43,617 nucleotides of DNA, from contig JAQCNM010000036.1 of the NCBI GenBank assembly GCA_028275025.1, positions 1-43,617 on the forward strand, written 5' to 3'. The notes below the pieces were generated by a model. That model had not been told where the DNA came from. It saw only the letters and a list, made by a program, of their open reading frames with translations, and searched no databases. This stretch comes from Halovenus sp. GTDB taxonomy: Archaea; Halobacteriota; Halobacteria; Halobacteriales; Haloarculaceae. Positions 1 through 9,122 of the stretch are shown here, in pieces (the stretch's first letter is position 1; every line of letters begins with the position of its first letter). The translations under genes and the position numbers were made by a program.

Positions 1-3000
1 TAGACCGGTTCCCAGATGTCCCAGTCGAGTTCCGCCATACTCCCGTTCGCGTCCTCGGGTTCGACACCGGGGTACTGCTCGAAGAACTCCTCGGCGTTTG
101 CGACACCGTCGTACTGGCTGAAGTCGTGCCCGCTGTCGGGGTCGGGCAGCACCTGCGGACCGGTCATCCGGTCTCCATCGAGAGTGACACTGTTGTCGTT
201 CACGTTGTTTCCGCCGTCTCCGACCGTGGGGCCGTCGGAGTAGACGCTGTTGAATATGGTGTCTTCCCCGCCGGAGGGTTCACCGATGCGGCCCGCGATC
301 CCACCGGTCTGGAGCGGGTCGGTGAACTGCTCTCGCTCGGTGCCGTTGAACACCTCGGGACTGTCCACCAGCGAGAGAGTTCCGTCCGCCCAGTACATCT
401 GTGAGAGGTCGCTCGGGTTGTTAGACGTCCATCCGGTGATACCACCCACGGAGGACGGCCCGGAGACGTCGGCCCGCGAGTAGCCGACGGAGAACTTCGT
501 GTCGAAACCCATCCCCCCGAGGAGGCCACCGATTCCGAGGTTCGGACTGTCGGTGGTCTCCTGCCAGGGGTGTTCGTCGTCGTCGTCGAGCACGACCGGT
601 TCGTTTCCGCTGACGTTCGCGGTGGAGACGAGTTTGTTCGTCAAGTCTGCGTCGTGGCCGTGTCCGATGAGTCCGCCGACCTGCTGGTACTGTGACTCGA
701 CGTCGCCATCCACGGAGATCTGTTTGAACTCGCCGCCGGCACCGCCGACGAGCCCGCCGACGACGGTCATTCCTCGCACGTCGACGTCGTCCAGAACGAG
801 GTTCTCGATTGTCACACCCTCTCCAACAGCACTCCCACCGTCGAACTTCGCGGTGATCGCAAAGAGCCCGACAAACGCGTCGTCGTAGCGGTCGATCGTC
901 AGGCCCTGTATCGTGTGTCCCGTTCCGTTGAGGTCACCGGTGAACGCGGTGCCCGCGTCACTACTCGCGTTTACCTCACCGATCGGCACGAACCCGTCAC
1001 CGCTGTTCCAGTACTCGGTCCCGTGGGCGGCGATATCGTCCACCAGGCGGTAGTTGTCCCCGAGGCTGTCCTCCCAGCTGCTGTGGACCGGCTCCTCGTC
1101 GTCGATACACTGGAGCTGGTCGACGTTACTGATCTGGTAGGGGTCCGTCTCGGTTCCTTTGCCGCCGTCGTATGTAACGTCACTACAGACCGGCCCGGAG
1201 CGCTCGACCACACCGACCCCCTCTGCGCTGTCGTCGTTCGTCTCGACCGGCACCCAGTCCGTTATCGGGTCACTGCTCTGTGTCAGGTCGAACGAGACTG
1301 TCTCGGTCCCGCCACTCGGGATGTCGACTGTCTTGTTCACCACGGGCCCGTCGGCGAGCAGGTCCGACACCGAGGGGTCGATTCGAACCGGCGCGTCGCT
1401 GACGTCCTCAGTGCCACTCGGGTTCTCGAGGCTCACCGTGACCGGCACCGTCGAGTTACTCGGCAGGGTCTTGTCCACGCTGACGTTTGTGATGAGCGCC
1501 TCGGGCAACCGGTCGACATCGAGTGTCGTTGTATCGTCGCCGGTGTCGATTGTCAGCTCGGTCGCCGCGTCGATACTGGCGTCGAGTGGCACGTTCCAGG
1601 TGAGGCTGGTGGTGTTTGTCTCGTTCGTGCCAAGCTGGAGCTGCTCCGTGTCGACCACGTCGCCGCTCTCGAACAGGGCGACTGTCTGTGTGGCGTTCGC
1701 CCCGGTGTTCGTGATGGTCGCGCTCACGTCGAACGGTTTGCCGGGGAGTGCTCCGGCGTCGAGTGTCTGGCTGCTGTCGATGTCGAACGAGGGTGGGTCT
1801 ACCACCGTAACGTTCGCGTTCTCGGTGTCGTCGAGGGTGAACAGCTCGACCGGGGCCGTGTCGTTGAAGTTCTTTCGCGGGTCGAACCGCAGCGTGACGT
1901 TCACCGACTCCTCGAACGGGTAACGGCTGACCTCGTCGACGGCAACGAGGTCGAGTGTGTCACCGCCGAGGTCCGCCGCCGCCCCGACAAACGACCCGTC
2001 CGCGTAGCCCGTCCCGGTGTTGTTGATACTGGCGTTCAGTTCGACCTCGTCGCCGAACTGTACCGGGCTCGTGGGCCCCCGGAGACTGTCGATAACGAGG
2101 CGTGGCTGCTGTCGCGGTGGCTCCGGGTCGCCGACGACGGTCTGTGAACACGCCCCCTCTGCAACGAGCTCCCGAACGTCGTTCGTCGTGACGCTACCCC
2201 CGTCTGTGACGACACAGACCGAGACGTCGTCGGTGAACTCCCAGGTGTCCGCGCCGTTGCCCCCGACGTCACTCTCACCGGTGTCGAGAGCGGGGGTGTC
2301 GAAGCGCCGGGTCTCTGTTCCGGTGATGTCCGTCCAGACCGTCTCGTTCGCCTCGATGGCACTCCCCCACTCCACCGACTCGTTGAGGATCAGCCACCGT
2401 TCGTTCTGGACAACCGCGATACCGTAGTCACTCCCATCGCCTCCGGGTCGGAGCCGCATCGGGCTGCCGTTGTTACGCAGGGTGAACCCGGGGTCGGCCG
2501 CCGAGATGTTCCCCTCGGCGTCGGTGTTGTAGAAGAGCGGGGCGACACCGGCCACACCGGAGTAGAGCACGTCGGTCTGAAAGTCGGGGACGCGCAGGGC
2601 CTCGCCGCCGAAGATCGGGAACTGCAGTTCGACACGGTCGTCCCCGACAACCACCTGGTCCTCGGGCAGTGGCTCTGTCATCCGCTCGGTGGCGTACGTC
2701 GCCCACGCCTCCGGGTACGCGGTCTCGATAGTGACGGTGATCTCGACGCTGGTGGTCGGCACGAAGTCACGAACCCCGGTCAGGGTCCGCTGTCTGGCGA
2801 CCATCTCCTCTATTCGCTCCGAGAGCTGTCGTGAGCCCGCCCGGTCACGCTGGACGAGCGTCTCCGAGTCGAGTGTCTGACCGAGTCCGCTGAGGCTGGT
2901 AAACGAGAGGTCGATGTTGGCGAGAGCCACCTCGTTGAGAGTCTGGTAGTCGAACTGTGGCTCGGAGATAATCTCGGTGTAGTTTCCCTGCTGCTCGAGC

Positions 3001-3458
3001 AGCAACCCACCCTGATACACCGTCGTGGCCCCACCGTCGGCCCGGTGTGTGAGTGTGCCAAGCTGGAGTGTAGTCTCGTTTGTCATGTTCTCGGCGAGGA
3101 TGTCCGCGGCGGTGATGTTGCGCCACCCTCCGCTACCGGTGGTCACGTTCACCCCCCTCGGGAGGGTCGTTACGTTGACCGTGACCGTTCCCTCGTCGGG
3201 GGTTATCTCGATGTCCTCCCGGGCGGCGTCGGGAACCTCGAGCAGCGCCCCGGTCTCCGCACCGATGAGCCGGTCGCTGATCTCCCGCACCGCGTCCTGG
3301 CCCTGCCGGTTGTCGAACTCCCGGCCGGCGTCGTCGAACAGCAGGACCCCTATCCCGACGAGCGTGGTCCCGAACAGAATCACGAGCGAGAACACGAGGA
3401 CAGTCCCGAGTATCTCGGACTGACCCCTCCCGTCGCGCGACTGACACCGGAGTCTCAT
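1..3458 (-). CDS. Large pilin-like surface protein with CARDB-like and GLUG-like segments (3' end outside window)
   Basis: The reading frame is open from an ATG at 3458 to the left edge, giving at least 1152 residues; the last two bases (TA) could be the start of a stop or of Tyr. The N-terminus carries Arg-Gly-Gln-Ser-Glu followed by one hydrophobic helix (about residues 15-40), like an archaeal class III prepilin signal. After a pilin-like domain come tandem Ig/CARDB-like beta segments (about residues 450-740) rich in Asn-x-Thr/Ser, then Gly-Leu-Val/Ile-Gly repeats typical of GLUG modules (about 890-1060). A TTAA-type TATA element lies near 3483-3488, 27 nt before the ATG, so the gene probably has its own leaderless promoter although it follows five pilin-like genes. 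It resembles haloarchaeal DUF7289-type proteins. Inference: an adhesin or tip subunit exported by the neighbouring secretion machinery. Confidence 0.85.
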   Translation of the reverse strand, partial: MRLRCQSRDGRGQSEILGTVLVFSLVILFGTTLVGIGVLLFDDAGREFDNRQGQDAVREISDRLIGAETGALLEVPDAAREDIEITPDEGTVTVNVTTLPRGVNVTTGSGGWRNITAADILAENMTNETTLQLGTLTHRADGGATTVYQGGLLLEQQGNYTEIISEPQFDYQTLNEVALANIDLSFTSLSGLGQTLDSETLVQRDRAGSRQLSERIEEMVARQRTLTGVRDFVPTTSVEITVTIETAYPEAWATYATERMTEPLPEDQVVVGDDRVELQFPIFGGEALRVPDFQTDVLYSGVAGVAPLFYNTDAEGNISAADPGFTLRNNGSPMRLRPGGDGSDYGIAVVQNERWLILNESVEWGSAIEANETVWTDITGTETRRFDTPALDTGESDVGGNGADTWEFTDDVSVCVVTDGGSVTTNDVRELVAEGACSQTVVGDPEPPRQQPRLVIDSLRGPTSPVQFGDEVELNASINNTGTGYADGSFVGAAADLGGDTLDLVAVDEVSRYPFEESVNVTLRFDPRKNFNDTAPVELFTLDDTENANVTVVDPPSFDIDSSQTLDAGALPGKPFDVSATITNTGANATQTVALFESGDVVDTEQLQLGTNETNTTSLTWNVPLDASIDAATELTIDTGDDTTTLDVDRLPEALITNVSVDKTLPSNSTVPVTVSLENPSGTEDVSDAPVRIDPSVSDLLADGPVVNKTVDIPSGGTETVSFDLTQSSDPITDWVPVETNDDSAEGVGVVERSGPVCSDVTYDGGKGTETDPYQISNVDQLQCIDDEEPVHSSWEDSLGDNYRLVDDIAAHGTEYWNSGDGFVPIGEVNASSDAGTAFTGDLNGTGHTIQGLTIDRYDDAFVGLFAITAKFDGGSAVGEGVTIENLVLDDVDVRGMTVVGGLVGGAGGEFKQISVDGDVESQYQQVGGLIGHGHDADLTNKLVSTANVSGNEPVVLDDDDEHPWQETTDSPNLGIGGLLGGMGFDTKFSVGYSRADVSGPSSVGGITGWTSNNPSDLSQMYWADGTLSLVDSPEVFNGTEREQFTDPLQTGGIAGRIGEPSGGEDTIFNSVYSDGPTVGDGGNNVNDNSVTLDGDRMTGPQVLPDPDSGHDFSQYDGVANAEEFFEQYPGVEPEDANGSMAELDWDIWEPV

Positions 3459-3528
3459 GCGTCGTGTTTCGGTGTTCTGAGGGTTAAGCGTGCCGCGCCT
3501 GTATCAGGAGTGATAATCTGAACGTGCG

Positions 3529-3610
3529 GTCGGTGACCCCGGCACAGACCGGCAGACCGGAGTCGGTGACCCCGGCACAGACCGGCAGACCGGAGTCGAT
3601 GACCCCGGGC
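3529..3610. repeat. 33-bp tandem direct repeat, two copies plus partial third
   Basis: Copies at 3529-3561 and 3562-3594 are identical; a truncated copy with one mismatch follows to about 3610. The repeats lie in the spacer between the 262-residue pilin-like gene and the large surface protein, upstream of the latter's promoter. They are rich in CCGG and GACC and show no spacer structure. Confidence 0.9.
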
Positions 3611-3616
3611 GGCAGG

Positions 3617-4405
3617 TTACTCGAGCTGTGTGAGTTCGACGGTGACAATCCGGACAAAGGCACGGTCGGTGTTACACACCCACCAGTTACCGTCGTCGGT
3701 CCAGCCGGCGTCTGCGAGGTGCTGGTTCCAGTTCTCCGGGGCCGCGCTCCCGGAGACGTCGATGCTCACGTTGCCGTCGACACTGGTCTGTTCGACCCCA
3801 CCGTACTCCGCCTCGAAGGCGGCAAACCCGTTTGTCGCGGCGATAGGCGTCCCAGCGGGGGCCCGGGTCGGACCAATCGCCACGTCGCGGTCGAACGTAC
3901 CGCTCGTCCGGATGGTGTCGGTCGTGGTCAGCTTCACCAGTGAGACAGTCGCCCGCCCGTCGTCACACCGGATCGACGGCCCGTAGGACAGCCCCAGCGC
4001 GTCGGTCCGGAACACCGCACCGGCCTCGAGCCCGAGCGACCGGTCCTCGAAACGGTGTTCGAGGGCGTTTGCCTGGAGCGCGAAGCTGTCACCGGAGCCG
4101 CCGAGCGCGGCACCCAACCCGTCACCCTCGAGTGTGAGTGTGGTCTCGTTGACGAACAGCGTTCCGTCGCCCGGAACGAGGTCGAACCGCTCGTAGGGGT
4201 CGCCGCTCCGGTGGATATCGTCTATCGTCGACCCGGCGGCCTGGAGGCCGCGCTCGCCGTTGACGACCTCCTGGTTGTCGCTGAACGTCGTAATCGGCTC
4301 GAGCGCGACCACCGAGACCAACCCCACACCGGTGATGATGATGGCGAAGGTCAGCGAGAACGCGAGCACGTCCGAGACAGCCCGGTTCGGTCGCCCACCA
4401 CTCAT
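3617..4405 (-). CDS. Prepilin-like protein, 262 aa, last small pseudopilin of the operon
   Basis: Residues 7-12 (Asn-Arg-Ala-Val-Ser-Asp) followed by a hydrophobic helix of about 25 residues resemble an archaeal prepilin-peptidase site. The rest is an acidic, extracellular-type beta-rich region with N-glycosylation sequons (for example NET and NVS) and few lysines. The ATG at 4405 overlaps the stop of the upstream gene by one base (TGATG), so the two are translationally coupled. No specific family function is recognised. From context it is a minor pilin or pseudopilin of the adjacent PilB/PilC-type system. Two Cys residues (in the 'RCDD' segment and the 'VCNT' segment near the C-terminus) could form a disulfide outside the cell. 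Confidence 0.8.
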   Translation of the reverse strand: MSGGRPNRAVSDVLAFSLTFAIIITGVGLVSVVALEPITTFSDNQEVVNGERGLQAAGSTIDDIHRSGDPYERFDLVPGDGTLFVNETTLTLEGDGLGAALGGSGDSFALQANALEHRFEDRSLGLEAGAVFRTDALGLSYGPSIRCDDGRATVSLVKLTTTDTIRTSGTFDRDVAIGPTRAPAGTPIAATNGFAAFEAEYGGVEQTSVDGNVSIDVSGSAAPENWNQHLADAGWTDDGNWWVCNTDRAFVRIVTVELTQLE

Positions 4406-4875
4406 CAGTCACACCCCCCTAAGCTGATGACAACGTTACCCGTGGTGGTCTCACAGAGGGTTACCCGCAGGTCGGGTGCGTTTGCCTGTGACGCCGCGAG
4501 GGTGGTGTCCGTCTCCAGGTCGACTGCGGCACTCCGGTCGAGGCGGGGCGACTCGACGACCACACCGTCGGCGGTGAGTTCGACGGTGTAGGAGTACGAC
4601 CCGGCGATACTGCGCGGGTACCGCAGGTCGACTGTCGTTCGGACGTCTTCACCGGTGGCGTTGAGTCGGTCGAGTGTGGTGACCTGTGAGGCCACACTGT
4701 GACCGATCTCGGAGAGCTGTGTGTCGGCGACCCGCCGCTCGTTCGACTCCACGAACGGTCCCGCGCCGAGCAACAACCCCGAGACGAGCACCGTCGTGAT
4801 AGCGATCGACAGCGCGTGCGAGACTGTCACCGAGATCGCCCGCTCGTCTCCGGGGAACGGCGACCAACCGGTCAT
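4405..4875 (-). CDS. Prepilin-like protein, 156 aa
   Basis: The N-terminus reads Asp-Glu-Arg-Ala-Ile-Ser followed by a long hydrophobic helix (about residues 14-40), the pattern of archaeal class III prepilins in which cleavage precedes the helix. The remainder is a small beta-rich domain containing an Asn-Ala-Thr sequon and two Cys near the C-terminus (CET and GGCD) that could pair. ATG at 4875 overlaps the upstream stop as ATGA, and its own stop overlaps the next start, so it lies in a tightly coupled run of pilin-like genes. Its exact role (major or minor subunit) cannot be read from sequence. Confidence 0.8.
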   Translation of the reverse strand: MTGWSPFPGDERAISVTVSHALSIAITTVLVSGLLLGAGPFVESNERRVADTQLSEIGHSVASQVTTLDRLNATGEDVRTTVDLRYPRSIAGSYSYTVELTADGVVVESPRLDRSAAVDLETDTTLAASQANAPDLRVTLCETTTGNVVISLGGCD

Positions 4876-5858
4876 CCGTCTTCCGCCTCGTAGAGTGTAA
4901 ACGACGACTCGTGGGTTACGCTCGGGTCGACAAACGAGATATCGAACGACGGGTTCACGTCGATATCGATACCGTCCCCGTCGACGCAGGTCGCCTGGTC
5001 GGCGTCGTCACAGTCGCCGCCGGCCGCCGAGAGCACATAGGAGAGTGTCTCCACGCTGTTCCCGTCGACCTCGAGTCTGACCTCGTCGTAGCTGTCCGCG
5101 AACCCGACGTCCCGGACGGCACAGGTGTGCGGGCTCGAACTGTCGTTCCGGGGTTCGGTGACCGTCACGGTCCCGGTTCCCGCGCTGAACTCGACCGAGA
5201 CCGTGGCGTCGTCGATGGTACCGAACCCACAGTCGAAGCCGTTGTCCGGGTCCGTGTCGTCGAACGAGACGTCGTCGGTTACGTTGAGTCTGTCCGTCTG
5301 TGAGGCGCTGTCGAACACGAGGCTGACCCCGCTGGGGCTTCCCAGGTCGACACCGGTCGCGGTCAGTGACACCACCGGAAAGAGCAGCCCCGTTCCGACG
5401 GAGATGCTCCCGCCAGGCGCGGAGCCGAGGACCGTCCCGTTCACACTCGTGTCGATAGCACCGTCGGGAAAGACACTGCGGTTGTACGCGACCGCACCGG
5501 GCTGAGACTCGTTTGACAGGTAGTCGACGTCGATTACGAACGCCCGGTCGGACGCGACGATGCCGTTGTACTCTGTCTCGTAGGCGTCGACGACCGTCTC
5601 GAAGGCGCTCGTGTTGACATACGGGAGGCGGTCGTCGGCGGTGGCGGTCGCGGCGGTCGTCAGGAACAGTTGCCCGAGGTTCGCTTCGATCTCCCCGCTG
5701 GCGCGCTCGACGTTCTCGAGTGACTCCGCGTCGACCTCGGCGCTGATGCTCGGCGAGGAGTGGACGGTGTTCAGCAACACCACGCTCGCGAGTACGACCG
5801 TGGCGATGACAATCGCACCGACGAGCAGTAACTGCCCCCGGGAGCGGTCGGTCACCAC
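4872..5858 (-). CDS. Prepilin-like protein, 328 aa
   Basis: A GTG start at 5858 gives an N-terminus with Ser-Arg-Gly-Gln and a hydrophobic helix (about residues 10-30), a class III prepilin-like signal. The mature part is very acidic, with several sequons (NTS, NES, NRS, NVT, NDS) and two Cys pairs spaced like extracellular disulfides (DCGF and HTCAV; GDCDD and ATCVD). Its GTG lies inside the last codons of the upstream gene (7-nt overlap), and its stop overlaps the next ATG. It is the largest of the small pilin-like proteins of this operon. No catalytic motif is seen; a structural or adhesive role is inferred. Confidence 0.8.
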   Translation of the reverse strand: MVTDRSRGQLLLVGAIVIATVVLASVVLLNTVHSSPSISAEVDAESLENVERASGEIEANLGQLFLTTAATATADDRLPYVNTSAFETVVDAYETEYNGIVASDRAFVIDVDYLSNESQPGAVAYNRSVFPDGAIDTSVNGTVLGSAPGGSISVGTGLLFPVVSLTATGVDLGSPSGVSLVFDSASQTDRLNVTDDVSFDDTDPDNGFDCGFGTIDDATVSVEFSAGTGTVTVTEPRNDSSSPHTCAVRDVGFADSYDEVRLEVDGNSVETLSYVLSAAGGDCDDADQATCVDGDGIDIDVNPSFDISFVDPSVTHESSFTLYEAEDG

Positions 5859-6475
5859 ACGACCACCCGGATTGTGACGACACCGTACAGTTCACCGTCC
5901 GGGTCCTGGTTGTCGAAGTAGAACCCGCCGTCGGCGGTGGCGTTGTCACCGACGTCGGCGAGTGTCGTCCCGCTGGGCGAGCAGGCGGCTCCGCGGAGAA
6001 TCTCGTCGGACTCGGAGAGGGTGACCCGGGTCGAGGCGGTCGCCGAGGGACGGTCGAGCGGGCTCTGTAGCGTGAGCGAGGTCGAGTTGATACCGTCGCC
6101 GACCGGGTAGTCGAGCTGCACGGCGAACTGGGTCGCGTTCGCGAGCGTGTTGTCGAGCCACGCCTCGAACGCGGTGTCCGGTGCGACACCTGGAATGAGC
6201 AGTGTCGGCCCTTCACGCCCGACAGTTCCCGGTTCGTTGCTCTCGTCGTTTGCAACACAGGCCGCGATGTCGTCGAGCATCCCCTCCTCCTGTGCGGTCA
6301 CGAGCACGTCGTCGGCCTGGGTGCGGAGGTCGTCGAGTTGGCGGTCGGTCCCGTCGGTCCACGGCGCGATATCCACGGCCTGCATCCCGAGCACGAGCGC
6401 GAGCGCGAGCACCAGCACACTGATGACCGCCTCGAGCACGTACGCCTGCCCGCGGTCACCGCTGGCTGTACCCAC
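5852..6475 (-). CDS. Prepilin-like protein, 207 aa, GTG start
   Basis: The frame is open much further upstream, but that part is antisense shadow of neighbouring genes. The start chosen is the GTG at 6475, two bases after the stop of the preceding gene (TAA-CC-GTG). This gives an N-terminus with Asp-Arg-Gly-Gln-Ala and then a hydrophobic helix, matching the sibling genes. The body carries an acidic linker, two Cys (ACVAN and AACSP) and NAT/NST sequons. The C-terminus ends in a beta strand (TIRVVVW), as does the 151-aa neighbour (LRVEVW), suggesting the two are related pseudopilins that may pair. Confidence 0.75.
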   Translation of the reverse strand: MGTASGDRGQAYVLEAVISVLVLALALVLGMQAVDIAPWTDGTDRQLDDLRTQADDVLVTAQEEGMLDDIAACVANDESNEPGTVGREGPTLLIPGVAPDTAFEAWLDNTLANATQFAVQLDYPVGDGINSTSLTLQSPLDRPSATASTRVTLSESDEILRGAACSPSGTTLADVGDNATADGGFYFDNQDPDGELYGVVTIRVVVW

Positions 6476-6477
6476 GG

Positions 6478-6933
6478 TTACCACACCTCCACCCGGAGGA
6501 AACAGCCCGTCTGGCAGGAACCGCTGCCGGGCGGGAGTGTGACGACCCGGGTCGCCGCCGCCACGGGGTCGTCCACGCGGGCCGAACCGCCGCTGACCGG
6601 GGTTCCGTTGCGCTCGATTATCTCCCCGCCGGTCTCGAGTGTGACGTTCAGATTCCGGAACGAGGGGATGCCGGTCCGGGCACGGAGGCTGTCGAGGTAG
6701 CTGTCGTCGAGAGAGTCCCCGTCGAGTTCGAGCACCCGGTCGCCAAAGACCGTCGCGTTCTCGGCGACGATGCGGTCGGTGAGACGGTCGGCCATCTCGT
6801 CGTTGTCGGCCCCGGAAGGGCTGGTAAAGGGGCTGAACAGCGGGTCGAAAAGCGAGAGCACGAGGATGATTGTCACGAGTAGCAGTGTCGTCCCGAGCAG
6901 GAAGTCGTACAGTGTCTGTCCCCGGTCTGTCAT
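6478..6933 (-). CDS. Prepilin-like protein, 151 aa
   Basis: The N-terminus Thr-Asp-Arg-Gly-Gln-Thr followed by a strongly hydrophobic stretch (residues about 9-30) fits a class III prepilin signal. The ATG at 6933 overlaps the stop of the TadC/PilC-like gene (ATGA). The C-terminal part has a CQTGC disulfide candidate and a terminal beta strand ending LRVEVW, shared in style with the next gene. It is the first of five small pilin-like genes following the secretion ATPase and membrane protein. The order argues that these are the substrates or minor subunits of that machine. Confidence 0.8.
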   Translation of the reverse strand: MTDRGQTLYDFLLGTTLLLVTIILVLSLFDPLFSPFTSPSGADNDEMADRLTDRIVAENATVFGDRVLELDGDSLDDSYLDSLRARTGIPSFRNLNVTLETGGEIIERNGTPVSGGSARVDDPVAAATRVVTLPPGSGSCQTGCFLRVEVW

Positions 6934-9122
6934 GGTCCCGTATCGAGCAGTCCGCTGACACGGTCAGAGCGCAGTTCACCGAGGCTCCGTCGCGCGACGG
7001 CGAGTCGGGTAGCGTCGAGAGACCATCCCGTCGAACCGACGAGCAACAGAACCGCCGCCTCACCACCGCCGCCGGAGACGGCCTCGACGAGAACCCAGAC
7101 CACCAGCGCGATTGTCGCGAGCGGGATGGCGTATTTCACACCCGAGACCAGGTCGACGTTCCGGATGTAGCCCGCGACGATCGCCGAGATCAGCGCCTGG
7201 ATGGTGACCGCGTGGAAAAACAGCATCGAGAGGAACTCGGTGTCGATGGAAGCACCGAACTGGTCGGACTGACCACCGGCACCGCCCTCCGCGGCCTGTG
7301 CACTCTCCGAACCGGTGAGGGCACTCATGCTGTCGAGAAACTGCACCTGGAGCAGTGCCATCACCGCGAGCAGTGTCATGTAGGTCATCATGATGATGAC
7401 AACCTGCATCAGCGTCCGAGAGCGGCGCTCGCGCTCGATGTCGTCCTGATTCTCCGAGGAGGCGGCGGCCGTCGAGAGCACGTCTTGGATCTGGCTGGAG
7501 GTCTCCTGGGCCTCACTCACCAGTTTGACCGTCCGGGCCAGCCGCGGGATGTGGTACTTGTTGTTGAACTCACGGAGCGTGTCTTTCAGGCTCGTCCCGT
7601 AGTTGACCTTCGCGTACATCTCCTCGAACTCGGTGGCGAGACGCCCCGAGGAGGTCTCGGAGACGACCTTGAGCGACTCGAGGAGGGTCATCCCGGTGTC
7701 GTTCGCGCTGGCGAGTTTCCGGAGATTCTCCGAGAGGTTGCCGAGTACGGCACGACGCGACCGGACGTTCCACTCGTGAAACACCGCGAGCGGCAGGAAG
7801 TTGATGTAGAGTGGGAGGTAGATCCAAACAAACGTTCCCCAGATGACCTGACCCTGGACGGCGTTGAGCGACGTCGGGGCGTTGTTGGTCAGGACGGCGG
7901 CAGCCAGGAGCACTAGCGTCAGCGGCACGGTAAACAGGAGCACGAACACCGGGTGGTCACGAAAGAACAGGTGTGGGGCGCGCAGAATCTGGCCGAGTTC
8001 GTAGCTCCGGTGTCGGCGTTTGATACGGTCGAAGACGCCGTAGGAGCCGGCGTACTCGTCGACCAGGTCGGTGTTGAGCGCACTGATACCCTCGTCGATA
8101 GTAAAGTCGTCGTCCCGTTCCGGTCGGATGTAGCCGTCGCCGAACTCGTCTGAGGTCGCCGTCGAGACCAGCACCAGAAACGCACCGCCTATCAGTGGTA
8201 TCAGCCCGTAGACGGTCATCATCAGCATGAACTCCTTGCTGCCACTGCCCATCATCCCCATTATCACGAGCACGATAATCAGCAACAACGGGAAAAGCGA
8301 GAGTGTCATGTACATCTCGCCGAACAGTTCGAGCGTGTCGAGCTGTCGCTGCTGTTCTTGCTTTGCGGTCCGGATGTGCTTGTCCTTCTGGTCTTTGAGG
8401 AACTGTCGCATGTTACCCCCGGAGTCGAGAATCGAGAGCATGTCGGTCAGAAACTGGCTGAACGGCTCGCTCGGCGTCTCGAGTGACTGGTTGCGCACCG
8501 CAGTCCGGTAGTCGGTGTCGAAGTACTCCGTCTCGAGGACAATCGACTGGAACTCCTTTGCAACCTCGCCGTACGTGTCCTCGGCACGGTCGGTCGCTCG
8601 GACGATCTCGAGCTGGTTCATCCCACCGACCGACAGCGCGTACATAAAGGCGATCGTCTCGGGCAGGAGGCTGTTTATCTCGCGTTTCCGTTGGTTCGCA
8701 CGGATGTACGGCAGCGAGACCAGCGACGCGAACCCGAGGGTGAACCCGATACTGCCAAAGACCAGTCCCGATATCAGCAGTATCAGTGGTGTCCGGACGA
8801 CGTCGAGTACAGCCGAGAGCACGTCGGGGAGGGGTACGCCGACGGCACCGGGTTCGAGCACGGTCCGGGCGAGCAGCCAACCGACAAACGAGCCCAGCAA
8901 CCAGAGGCCGAACCCCACGAGGAGACCGACCGCAAGCGCCCGCGAGAGGTACATCTCGACACTGCTCGACATCCGGGCCTGTGCGAGTTTCCGCTCGAGT
9001 TCCTCGACGAACTCGCTCTCGTCGCCGAACAACCGCTCGTACAGCGGGTAAAACGCCGCCTCGACCGAGGACTGTGAGAGCGTCGACGGGTCTGTCGGAC
9101 CACGACTGCTATCGAGACTCAT
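6930..9122 (-). CDS. PilC/TadC-type (T2SSF) membrane assembly protein, 730 aa
   Basis: This is the polytopic platform protein of archaeal type IV pilus-like systems. It shows two T2SSF-like cytoplasmic helical segments (about residues 170-290 and 470-560), each followed by paired membrane helices, plus N-terminal helices around 60-130 and a C-terminal helix group after about residue 580. Archaeal PilC/FlaJ proteins have this double arrangement and similar length. ATG at 9122 overlaps the stop of the ATPase gene (ATGA), and its stop overlaps the first pilin-like gene. In the family it sits in the membrane and couples ATP hydrolysis by the PilB-type partner to subunit insertion. A PilC3-like assignment is likely but not proven. 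Confidence 0.9.
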   Translation of the reverse strand: MSLDSSRGPTDPSTLSQSSVEAAFYPLYERLFGDESEFVEELERKLAQARMSSSVEMYLSRALAVGLLVGFGLWLLGSFVGWLLARTVLEPGAVGVPLPDVLSAVLDVVRTPLILLISGLVFGSIGFTLGFASLVSLPYIRANQRKREINSLLPETIAFMYALSVGGMNQLEIVRATDRAEDTYGEVAKEFQSIVLETEYFDTDYRTAVRNQSLETPSEPFSQFLTDMLSILDSGGNMRQFLKDQKDKHIRTAKQEQQRQLDTLELFGEMYMTLSLFPLLLIIVLVIMGMMGSGSKEFMLMMTVYGLIPLIGGAFLVLVSTATSDEFGDGYIRPERDDDFTIDEGISALNTDLVDEYAGSYGVFDRIKRRHRSYELGQILRAPHLFFRDHPVFVLLFTVPLTLVLLAAAVLTNNAPTSLNAVQGQVIWGTFVWIYLPLYINFLPLAVFHEWNVRSRRAVLGNLSENLRKLASANDTGMTLLESLKVVSETSSGRLATEFEEMYAKVNYGTSLKDTLREFNNKYHIPRLARTVKLVSEAQETSSQIQDVLSTAAASSENQDDIERERRSRTLMQVVIIMMTYMTLLAVMALLQVQFLDSMSALTGSESAQAAEGGAGGQSDQFGASIDTEFLSMLFFHAVTIQALISAIVAGYIRNVDLVSGVKYAIPLATIALVVWVLVEAVSGGGGEAAVLLLVGSTGWSLDATRLAVARRSLGELRSDRVSGLLDTGP

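Noticed and set aside
915-2147. Plus-strand open frame of 410 codons and several like it (6870-7916, 9725-10720, 22701-23900, 26362-27453)
   Set aside because: They lie antisense to clearly recognisable genes and encode Arg/Val-rich sequence without domain character; in GC-rich haloarchaeal DNA such antisense frames stay open by chance.
3529-3610. CRISPR array
   Set aside because: The copies are directly adjacent without spacers and number only two and a half.
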